From Micractinium sp. NFX-FRZ (lineage: Eukaryota > Chlorophyta > Trebouxiophyceae > Chlorellales > Chlorellaceae), in the NCBI GenBank assembly GCA_029339195.1, contig JAPTJF010000034.1:62001-126000 (forward strand): a stretch of 64,000 nt of DNA, read 5' to 3'. The notes under the pieces were generated by a model. That model was not told the DNA's origin. It made no database searches and saw only the letters and a program-made list of their open reading frames with translations. This document shows positions 1 to 8,553 of the stretch, piece after piece. A program made the position numbers and the translations under genes. The stretch's first letter is position 1, and every line of letters begins with the position of its first letter.

Positions 1-1783
1 AAAGGCGGACCAGATGATGGAAGAGGCCACGATCTTGCCGCGCAGCTGGGCGGGGGCAATCTCCGCCAGGTAAATGTTGAAGCTGCCGGGGGCAGATGGG
101 GGGGGAGGGCAGGGGGGCAGGGTGGGGTGGGGGTGGGGATGGCCATCGATGGTGGTGGTGAAGTGGGAGGCCAGCTACAGTGCAGGGCGAGATCTGCCGG
201 GACGAGATCTGCCAGGCAGGCGGGGTTTTGAAAACAGGAGAAAGCGCAGGACATGCGGCGAGGTGGGGCGAGAGGAGGGGAGGAGGCGCTTGGAGTGCCG
301 CAAGAGAGGGGCTGAGCAGGCACCTCATGCAAGACCGCCCGCCGCCCTTGATCCCGGTACCTCCCACTCACACAAAGCAGGACCTCCCACTCACACAAAC
401 ATGCCGAAGCCCTCGCCCAGGCCGCAGATGGCGCGGCCCAGCAGGAGGATGGAGGAGGAGTGGGAGGTGATCTGCACGACGGCGCCCAGAGTGTTGAACA
501 GGGCGCACAGCTGGATGCCGATGGGGCGCCCAAAGTAGCGCATCACGTAGCCGCAAACGAAGGCGCCGACCATCATTGTGGGGTAGAGCACTGCGGGGGG
601 TGGGCGGGTGGGTGGGATGGGGGCGAGGCCGGGTGGGGAGGGTGGGTGGCCTAGAATGGGGGCCAACTGGACAAGCTTGCAAGCATGTCTTCAGGGAACG
701 CAGGGCTGAGGGGGGAGGGCAGAGGAGGGACAGGGACGGGCAGGGGCAGAGAGAAGCGCTGGCGTGCAGGTTGTGTGCACTGCAGCGTGCAGGCTGCGTG
801 CACTGCAGCTATGTGCACTGCACTGGCAGCCCAGCGCGCCAAGCAGCTGGTAAGAAGCTGGTCAGACTCACTCATGGAGTAGATGGCCAGGTCATTGGAG
901 GTGTCTGCAAGCGGGAGGAAGGCGGGCAGAGAGGAAGGCGGGAGGGAGAGCAGGAGGGGTGCGTAGGGGTGAGGGCGTTGGTAGTGTGCACACCAATGGT
1001 GCACGCCAGCTCAGCAGGCGCCCCCTCTCCCACCTTCCTCCCCATGGCAAGGCGCCGCCCTCGCTGCCCCCAGCCTGCCGCTGGCAGCACTCACATTGGC
1101 AGTAGGGAGATTCGGAGCGTCCCTTGAAGTCGGGGTAGAAGCGGGCCAGGAAGGTCTTTTTGGTGAACAGGCCTGCATGCAGGCAGAGGGCAGGCCGGGT
1201 GTGTGGGGTGAGGGCATTGGAGCTGTGTGGGTGGGCAACATGTGCATGCCAGCTCAGCAGGCACCCCATCTTTTCACTGCCCCATGGCAGTCAGTGTCGA
1301 TATGCCAGCTGAGCAGTTCCACCATCTGCGCACTGCCCCATTGCAAGCCAAAAACAAAATCCCACCTCCAGCGACGCCCACATCGTAACTGCAATTTGGC
1401 AGGGATGGCACACAGGATGAGGTGATGAGCCTGGTGCACTTCCCTGCTGCAGGGCGGCGGAAGCGGGGTAGTAGCAGCAGCAAGTGCCTCCCACATATTA
1501 CTGACCATCTGTGAGCTGCTCGCAGACAGAGGCAGCAAGTGGTTCCAAGTAACAGGGAAGCTGAAGTGGCGGGGGGCTCTGCTGGCACGGCGTACGCTGG
1601 CGCAGGCGGCGGCAGCGGCGCCGGAGCTCACCCAATGGTGAAGTGCAGGAAGCCGCCGAAGAGCGAGCAGAAGAAGAGGTAGAATGTGAATTTGTAATTG
1701 TATCCGAGCGTGGTAGCACTGATGCTATCGTGAGTCTTGGAGCCAGCGATGCTGCGCGACTTTGCCGGCTGCGACGTCCCCAT
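1..1783 (-). CDS. Sugar porter (MFS), 5' part of gene; 3' end off window
   Basis: Major facilitator sugar transporter, probably a plasma-membrane or organelle monosaccharide/H+ symporter of the sugar porter family (TC 2.A.1.1). Exons read on the minus strand: 1783-1632, 1388-1366, 1172-1095, 904-872, 590-395 and 82 to beyond base 1. Phase is kept at every junction, giving 188 residues so far. Seen in the protein: a first membrane helix ending GGFLHFTIGYDVGVAGG, which resembles the family's GYD.GV.GG motif, then MRYFGRPIG (equivalent of the loop-2 GR[RK] motif), then a segment around NIYLAEIAPAQLRGK that matches the family's YL(S/A)E.AP...RG signature. The GYDVGVAG motif is carried by a 23-nt exon. 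ATG at 1783 is preceded by no in-frame alternative that resembles protein. The PESP and later motifs would lie off the left end. The substrate cannot be told. Confidence 0.86.
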
Positions 1784-2263
1784 GGCTGCTGACTTTTTCA
1801 GCGATTTTTTTTCATGGCCGGCCAGAAGGTTGCGGGGCGGGAATATGACTCGGGGCCCCGTACCTGCACTCCGTCTGCTGGACCGGATTAGCACAGGGGC
1901 CTGGCCATGCTGGCCGTGTGCTGGCACTCCAGTATATCTGCTGTTGGCCGACATAGCTCCTTATCAATTGCATTTGTTTGGTGCCAGCATCTCAGATTGC
2001 TCGCAGTGGGGACTGTTCTTCAAAGTGTCCCCGTCCGTACCAGGGGCGCAGAAGCCTGCGAGCGGCAGGCGTCGTGGCATGCCTGCGGGCACACGCTGCA
2101 GGCAACCAGATCACATCAATTGGTTGACTCAGGGGTGCATGAGGATGCACACATAGGCAGTGCAGGCAAGCCACGGTGCCGCACCGCCCTCTGCCGCCGA
2201 GGCCGTCCGCCGGCATCCCAGGGCTTCCGGCGCAGCTGGACATGGGAGCAGCGGGCATCGAGG
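1784..2263. other. Spacer between sugar porter start and ERG28 3' UTR
   Basis: About 480 bases upstream of the sugar porter ATG and beyond the likely ERG28 transcript end. No gene was recognised. It should hold the sugar porter promoter and 5' UTR. The open frames here show no domain or splice-phase support. Confidence 0.5.
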
Positions 2264-2268
2264 TTACA
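2264..2268 (-). terminator. Likely polyadenylation signal of ERG28 (TGTAA on minus strand)
   Basis: TTACA on the plus strand is TGTAA on the coding strand, the usual chlorophyte polyadenylation signal. It lies about 530 bases beyond the ERG28 stop, so the 3' UTR would be long. A chance match is possible. Confidence 0.4.
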
Positions 2269-2796
2269 AGCAGCACCCCAGCTGGAGGCAAAACTCACAA
2301 GAGGCAGCCTGGGGACATGGGCGGCCCGGGCAGGGGGCGACGGCGGGCGGGTGGACAAGCACCCCGCACGCCGCGAGTCGGGGGGGACGGGGGTCAATAT
2401 GAAATACGGCAAACAAACAAGAGCAAAGCGCGAGAGGCAAGGTGCAGTGGACAAACAGTGTGTGGAGTGGGGGAAGAGATCGGGACGACGTGGGGAAAAG
2501 GGAGGGGTTCAATTCGTTGTGTGGGTGCATGCACAGGAGCACAGCACAGGAGCACAGCAGCTGCACCACATCACAGCAGAGACAGCAGCTGCACCACAGG
2601 GTGGGAAAGAAGGGGTGACCAATGGGACACTGAAGGGAGAAGGGGGCCCGACCAGCTGCCTGAACAGCTTTCAAGCTCTGCTCTGCGCTACGCTGTTGGG
2701 CCGGCACAGCGCACCGCGGGGCAAGCGTGCGCCAGCCTGGCCGCCATCACGTGCCAGTCTGGCGGCCGTGCCAGCCTGGCGGCTGCCAGCTCAGCC

Positions 2797-4736
2797 TCAG
2801 TCGTCCTTCTGCGTGACGGTGATGTCCTCCGAAATGGTCGGCTCAGCGCGCTCAGCATAGGCGGTGTAATAGTTCCACCCCAGCGCCATCCACAGGCTGG
2901 AGATGCCTGCAGCCAGATGGAACAATCAAGGCGTTGCAGTTTGAGGGGCACGCTCAGCGTAAGCTACACAGTAATCCACCCAGCGCCACCCACGACCCAC
3001 GGTGCCGCAACCTGGGCTGCAGCGTCACTCGAGGACAGCAAAAGGCGAACAAACAGGCCTGCCGCGCCTGGTGCTCTCTTGCCCCCCAGTGCAGATGCCA
3101 ACACACTGCACGGGCTGCAGCGCGCACTCAAGGTCGCACAGCCAAAAGCGCAAGCTGTTGACACCCGCTGCCCACCCGCCACACTCATGGGCTGCCGCAC
3201 AAACCTCACACACAGCTGCAAGCAGCTGCTGCCGCCTGGCTGCCCACCTGCCACAATCATGTGCGGCAGCGCGCAAACCCCACACACAGCCAACAGCACA
3301 GGCTGCCTCCCCACCTGCCGCGGACCATGGGCTGCAGCGCACAAGCCACACACAGCTACAAGCACGGGCTGCTGCCTGGCTGCCCACCTGCCACAATCAT
3401 GGGCTGCAGGGCAAACTTGAGGCTCATGGTCTGGAACAGCGCCAGCTCCATCACAAAGTGCAGCAGCGCGATGAGGAAGGAGCCCAGGGTGGCGCCTGCA
3501 GGAGGAAGGCGGGCGGGCAGGCAGAATATATGCATGGTTGGGCCTGCGAGGCGAGTGAGGCTGAGTGCACATGAGGAAGGAGCCCAGGGTGGCGCCTGCA
3601 GGAGGGCAGGGGCATGCAGGCAAAGCACGAGGGGTTGCAGGTGACGGTAGGGAATCAAGCTGAGGTGCAGCAGCGCGATGAGGGAAGAATCCAGGGTGGC
3701 GCCTGCAGGAGGGCAGCCCCCAGGGGGAAGTAAGAACAGAACATAGACATAGTTGGACGTCTGCGAGGCCAGTGAGGCTGAGTGCACTCAAAGGCAGTGC
3801 ACAGGAGGGAGGAGCACGTGGTGGCACGCCTGCACCAGGACGGGAAGGGCAGGCAGGCACGGGGGGTTGCAGGTGCAGGTGCAGGCCCGGGCTGGGGAGG
3901 TGCTAACCCCGGGGTGGCGCCGGTAGTTGGGGAGCAAAGAAAGAGGAGTGAAGGGATTGCAACAGCAAGGATGGGGTAGCGGGAAAAGGACCCAGCAGGG
4001 TGGCGGCTTCCAATGGAAGGCCGGGAGGGATTGAGAAGTGGAGAGCAGGAGAGCCCAGGTGGCGACAGCAGAAAGGGCGGGCAGCGGAGCGGTGCTTGCA
4101 AGCCGACGGTCCGCAGGCATGTATGCTGGCCGCCTGCACGAGGAGCACTGCACGGAGAAGCTGGCCCGGCAGCAGCAGAGCGCACTCTGCAAGGTTCACT
4201 CAGCAAGATCTGTGGAGGAACTCCTCACCGTAGATGGCGGGCACGCAGGGGTTGCGCGCGCAGATGAGGCACAGCATGCACGACGTGAGGGTCCACGTCG
4301 CAAATATCCGCCCCGCTAGGTCCGTGACTGCAGCAGCACGGGGGTGGCGGAGTATGAGCGCTGGGGGCAGGCAGGTGCCTCAACCGGCCTGTCCGCCGCT
4401 CTGCTGCTCAGCCATGCGTGAGCTCCTCATTCTGCACCTCTCACACCAGCAGCTGTCCTCACCTCCATCTGGCTGCTTGTTGTACAGGTTGGTCTGGAAG
4501 CGGTGCGGCTGTGCATAGCCCAGCACCACTGCACGGCAGGACAGGGGCGGGCAAGGGGGGTCGGTGGGCGGAGGCAGGGGGTCAGTGGGCGGAGGCAGGC
4601 AGGAGCGGCATCACCAGGGTTCTGTGGTGCTCGATGTGCAGCGATCACCGGGCCAGTGGGTGACCCACGCACCTGAGAACAGCCTGAGCAGCGCCACAAA
4701 CACCAGCCAGCGCCTTAGCGCGGTTACCGAGGGCAT
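2797..4736 (-). CDS. ERG28: Ergosterol biosynthetic protein 28 homologue
   Basis: Small endoplasmic-reticulum membrane protein that in yeast scaffolds the sterol C-4 demethylation enzymes. Exons on the minus strand: 4736-4673, 4528-4463, 4327-4229, 3495-3388 and 2906-2797, giving 148 residues, the family's usual size. All introns interrupt codons after the first base, and all phases agree. Family features seen: an N-terminal helix (LRRWLVFVALLRLFS), the block GRIFATWTLTSCMLCLICA (known members have R.FG.WTL....R...A), then LGSFLIALLHFVMELALFQT (members have IALLHF..E...FKT), and a last helix around SLWMALGWNYYT. The C-terminal tail is hydrophilic and ends KDD. It is divergent to the glutathione peroxidase gene, with 299 bases between start codons. 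Both introns next to exon 4 carry degraded copies of exon 4 edges. Assignment is strong. Confidence 0.92.
3170..3387 (-). repeat. Tandem partial copies of ERG28 exon 4 donor edge
   Basis: The last bases of ERG28 exon 4 and its donor read TGCCCACCTGCCACAATCAT on the plus strand at 3381-3400. Diverged copies of this block with the following GGGCTGCA and a shared ACACACAGCTAC-type tail start near 3171, 3241 and 3311, in steps of about 70 bases, and run up to the true exon edge. The copies keep donor-like CACCTG (CAGGTG on the coding strand). Confidence 0.75.
3571..3712 (-). repeat. Two partial copies of ERG28 exon 4 acceptor edge inside intron 3
   Basis: The true exon edge at 3471-3503 is ATGAGGAAGGAGCCCAGGGT followed by GGCGCCTGCAGGAGG. 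The same string recurs at 3571-3605, exactly 100 bases away, and again with a few changes at 3665-3712, where the copy extends further into the exon (GTGCAGCAGCGCGATGAGG). Flanks ending GTGAGGCTGAGTGCAC near 3554-3570 and 3771-3787 are also duplicated. Each copy keeps an AG acceptor. Confidence 0.85.
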
Positions 4737-5035
4737 CCCTGAGCGCTGCTGCTGCGCCGGGCGGTGGGCGCTAGACGGTGCGAGCTTTCAGCCGTTGCAT
4801 ACACCGACCCTGGGTGCTGCCTGCACTCAAGCTGAAGAGCGGCGGCTTCGAATTGAGAGCTGAGAAACGCTGCGATGCGCAGTGTACAGAGCAGTCTACA
4901 GGTGTGATCGGCTAGCTGAATCGTTAAGGATCGCTACCGTGCATCACTTCCAGCAGCCGTGCAGCCGTGCATGTCATGCGCAGCAGGTGGACTGGTTCTG
5001 AGCAACCGGCCAGCCGATGTGCAGATCAACACGAC
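4737..5035. promoter_or_regulatory. Divergent spacer, ERG28 / glutathione peroxidase
   Basis: The 299 bases between the two start codons must contain both core promoters and 5' UTRs. No TATA box or other named element could be identified with confidence. Confidence 0.45.
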
Positions 5036-7507
5036 ATGCTCGCCACGCAGGCGTGTACCGTCCGTCCTGAGGGGCGGGCAGCACTGCCCACTGCCTGCCG
5101 CACTGTCGGCACCAACAGAGCTCACGGACGCCGCGCTTGCACAGTGTCTGTGCGCGCCAGCGCTGCTGGTAGGCCTCAGGATGATATAAGCGGCATTGTG
5201 GCGGGCCGCCGGAAGGCCCTGGCTGCCGGCGGAGCGCTGGCGGCGGGGCTGCTGCTGCCTGGCAGCGGCGTCTTGGGCGCGGGGGTGGCCGCGGCAGCTG
5301 AGCCGGAGTCCATCTATGACCTCTCTGCGCTCATGTTTGGAGAGGAGGTGCCGCTGAGCCGCTACAGGGACCAGGTGCGAGGCGGGCAGGTGTTGGCCGG
5401 GACGCAGTGGCTCTGCCTGGGCAGCGCCGCACGGCCCCATGCACCTCTGCTGCCCCGCCTCTGTCACCCCTCCCTGGAACTGCGTGCGACTGGTTCCTTG
5501 CCGTCCACGCTCATCCGGCTTGCTGCTGCAGGTTCTGCTGGTGCTGAATGTCGCATCCGAGTGACCTCTGCAGAACGTCAACTACCCTGGTGAGTGTTCC
5601 GCTCATGCATGCCATGCAGGAGGATGACACCAACTTTTGTGTGTGCCAGCGTGAGAAGCAGCCATCCTTGGGGGCCAGAGCTCCCCAGTGGCCCCAGCAA
5701 GCAGCCACTAACGTTCACTGCCTGCCCGCTGGCTGGTGGCCTGCAGGTGCCAGAGCGCTGTACGACAAGTACAGGTCAGACCCTGTACTGCCGCACCTGT
5801 GCCCCGCTCCTTGCATGCCCGCCGACGATGTCAGTGCGCCACACATGTGCCTGAGCACAGAGGCTGCACGCTGCTGTCGCTGAGACACTGCTCTGCCCTG
5901 GCGCTGCCGCCTGCTGTGGCACACTCGCACGAGCCTGCACTTCACCGTCGCGCGTACTGCCTAACCTTCCTTCCTGTCCTGCAGGGACCAGGGTTTCAAC
6001 ATTGTGGCCTTCCCATGCAACCAGGTGCGGCCCGGGGCATGAGCGCAGCTTGGGGAGAACGGCGAGGAATGTGGGGGTGCAAGGGAGGCAAAGTCCCTGC
6101 TGTGGGGAGGGAAGACGACAACAAGGCAGCCAGGCAACGTCCAAGGCACGCCACGACAACCAACCCTCCTCGCATCCCTGGTCATGGTATGCCAGCCTGC
6201 CTAGAAATGGGTTTCCAGTCTCACCCCACGCAACCCCCTTTAGTCAGACGACTTCCCCTGCAACCTGGCAATTCGGCGTCCCCCCCCCCTGCTGCTGCAG
6301 TTTGGCGGGCAGGCCCCGGGCACTTCCCAGGAGGAGCGGGAGTGGGCCTGGCGCAAGTTTGGATTTAATTTTGATGTGTTCGACAAGATTGAGGTGCGAG
6401 CTCTGCAGCCGGCAGAGCCCTTCTCGTCCCGCCCTGCCTCCCACACTCAAACCCCCTGCCAGACACACACAAACACACACTCTCTCTCTCTGAGGCTGCG
6501 GGTGCCCTGGGTTCTGAGTTTGGGTTGCCTTTCAGGCAGCCTGCTGGGATCTGGGCTCCAAGGCGGGCTTCCCCCAGGCAGCTAGCCCAGGATGGATGCC
6601 ATGCCAGCCACCTCACCCCCTGCCCTGCCACATGTGCGGCTCGCTTGCTCACACAGGAGCTTGTTGCTGCTGTGCCGGTGCACTTGAAATGTAATTGATT
6701 GATTGATTGTGCCGCCGCCCGCTGCAGGTCAACGGCGCCGGCACGCACCCCATCTACCGCGTGCTGAAGCAGCAGCAGCGCGTGAGCCTGCCCTCCTCCT
6801 CCCCGCCGCCGCCGGGCGAGGCGGGACGCATCGAGTGGAAGTGAGTGCTGCTGCCGGGGCGGGGGTAGCGCGTGAGCAGCGCGCCGGCCGGGCTGGGTGC
6901 ACGGCTGCCGCCATTGCTTGTCAACCGCGGCAACCCGCACTGCACCCGCCAGCCAAAGCACCCGCCACACCCAGTTTCTGGTGGGCGCTCACACACGGAA
7001 CCGCTGCCTTGTGCGAAACGCAACCCGCTTCGCTTGCATTATGTAGATTATGTAGAACTGTAACTTACGAATAAATCATCCGCCTCATTCATTTGTGTGC
7101 AGCTACACCAAATTCCTTGTGGACCGCTCCGGCGTGGCCCGCAAGCGGTACAAGTGAGGGGGAGGGAGCCTGCGGGAGACGGGTCGGGCCCCTGCACAGA
7201 GCAAGAGAAGCAGTGCGCGGCGCGAGGCAGCCGCAGCACAGCGGGGCGCATCAGGGCACAGCATGCGCAGCCCCTCCTCCTGCCTGCGCAGAGCGGAACC
7301 CTCCCGCCCCTCCCCGCCTGCCTGCCCTCCACCGCTCCCTCTCTCCACCCCCTGCCTGCCTGCAGGCCCGGCTTCGACCCTCTTGACTTTGAGGCCGACA
7401 TCCGCCTGCTGCTGGCGGGCAAGGAGCCGCTGCCGGCAGAGTGCATCATGCACCCCGGGCGCAAGGTCTGCAAGGTGGACCCGCGCCTGGCTGGGGAGGA
7501 GGCCTAG
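5036..7507 (+). CDS. Glutathione peroxidase, apparent selenoprotein, plastid/thylakoid-lumen targeted
   Basis: Peroxidase reducing hydrogen or lipid hydroperoxides. Exons: 5036-5374, 5532-5589, 5747-5774, 5985-6024, 6301-6393, 6728-6840, 7103-7153 and 7366-7507. All phases agree, giving 287 residues if the in-frame TGA at 5562-5564 is read as selenocysteine. The active-site block reads NVASE-U-PLQNVNY, which aligns without gaps to NVASQ-U-GKTEVNY of animal GPX4. The rest of the tetrad is present: FPCNQFGGQ (Gln), EWNYTKFLVD (Trp, Asn). The leader has a stromal-type stretch ending near VRASA, then GRRKALAAGGALAAGLLLPG and AVAAAAE-like residues, i.e. a twin-arginine lumen signal (inferred). The C-terminal extension is Cys-containing (AECIMHPGRKVCK). 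ATG 4967 in frame is an alternative start. Without readthrough the product would be a short fragment. Confidence 0.88.
5562..5564 (+). other. In-frame TGA at the catalytic position (predicted Sec codon)
   Basis: Within exon 2 (5532-5589) the frame runs GTC GCA TCC GAG TGA CCT CTG CAG. The flanking exons both require this frame. Removing TGA by splicing would need a GTGACC...CAG intron of about 12 bases, which is not credible. The position equals Cys/Sec of the glutathione peroxidase family. A sequencing error (TGC to TGA) is the main alternative. Confidence 0.82.
6461..6492 (+). repeat. CA/CT simple repeat in glutathione peroxidase intron 5
   Basis: A run of ACAC units followed by TCTCTCTC. 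It is a simple microsatellite with no evident role. Confidence 0.7.
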
Positions 7508-7590
7508 AGGCGGTGCCAGCCTGGCTGTGCCAGCCTGGCGCCAGCAAGGCCCAGCAGCCCGGCGCCAGCCTGGCGGCGCCGCCTGTGTCT
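7508..7590 (+). repeat. GCCAGCCTGGC cluster directly after the glutathione peroxidase stop
   Basis: The motif GCCAGCCTGGC or close variants occurs about four times within 80 bases of the stop codon. Because GCCAGC and GCTGGC are complementary, the block can fold on itself. Similar clusters follow the ERG28, ABC1K and COV1 stops. Confidence 0.6.
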
Positions 7591-8553
7591 CCTGAAGGAG
7601 GAGTGGGCTCCTGAAGCAGAGGGCTCCAGCTTGATGCTGGCGGTGGCAGAGGCCTGCCCAGGCCAACCTTCCCACCCCACCCCCCCAATTCCCACCCCAA
7701 CTCCCCCTCAGTCTAAAGTGTGCGGCTGCCTGCCGCAGCGCACGGCTGCAGGGGCCGGCGCAGCAGCGCTGCCTTGCATTATGACGGCACCAGGCTAAAC
7801 TGCGTACGCAGACGCCTGCTGCCCGACACACCCGGCCGCCCAGTGCCTGCCGCCTGCGCTCTGGCGGCGGCACTGGCGACCTGCAGGCGCGCTGCTGCCC
7901 GGCCCCCTGCAAGCCTGCGCATGCAACTGGCCCCTCGCACTGTCTGCCCACCCGAGAGAGAGAGGTCGGTTTTCCCTCAGTGCCTATTGAAAACTGTGTT
8001 CCCAGCATCTTTTTTGAACAATTTCGCAACACAACACACACCATCCGAAGTAAGCAAACCCGCGGAACTTGTGTTGGCATGAAATGAGGACAAGCACTCG
8101 TTTGAACGACACAAGGCTACGCTTCGTGCATGCATCAGTGGGGTAGGAAAACAACCGAGCGGCGCCACCAAGGCGCTCGTACCCACCGCAGATTGAGACA
8201 GGGGAGGGACCCAACAAAAGAAATACCGAGATGGGGGGCAGGGACGCAATCAAGGGGTGTGAAGTCATGGGGGCTGAGGAGAGCGCTTGAGAGGAGGGAT
8301 GTGCTGCGCTTTTGGGGAGCAATCAGGCAGGAGGGCAGCTGAACAAATCCGGGCGCAGCAGGGCACGCTCCCGGGTGTTCAGGAGGCGGGCGCTGCGCCT
8401 GTCGAGGAACAATCAAACCAGGGGGGTGCAAGTGAAACAATCCAGGGGCAGCATAGCCGTGCCACCGTGGGTGGGGTGGGGTGGGGTGGGGCGGGGTGGG
8501 CTCAAGGAGGCTTGCAAAGGGGGGCTTGGGGCACTGTTGGGCGGCCTGCTGAT
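7591..8553. other. Glutathione peroxidase 3' UTR and convergent spacer
   Basis: Apart from the SECIS candidate, this stretch holds the end of the glutathione peroxidase transcript and the 3' UTR of the convergent minus-strand gene. A GGGGT-rich minisatellite lies at about 8467-8500. No further gene was seen. Confidence 0.5.
7781..7827 (+). promoter_or_regulatory. Candidate SECIS element (core and apical part)
   Basis: ATGA at 7781-7784 faces GA at 7825-7826, able to form the tandem G.A pairs of a SECIS core. GGCACCAGGC (7786-7795) pairs with GCCTGCTGCC (7814-7823) with one C-C mismatch. The apical part starts TAAAC, so the conserved A run begins 12 bases after ATGA, the usual spacing. CTGC-GTAC-GCAG then forms the extra ministem of a form-2 SECIS. 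There is one C-C mismatch beside the core, and helix I below the core is not clear. It lies about 275 bases after the stop, a normal place for eukaryotic SECIS. Confidence 0.6.

Noticed and set aside
5559..5573. Tiny intron GTGACC...CTGCAG removing the TGA in the peroxidase
   Set aside because: It would be about 12 bases, far below any spliceosomal intron, and would delete the catalytic position and shorten the conserved spacing.
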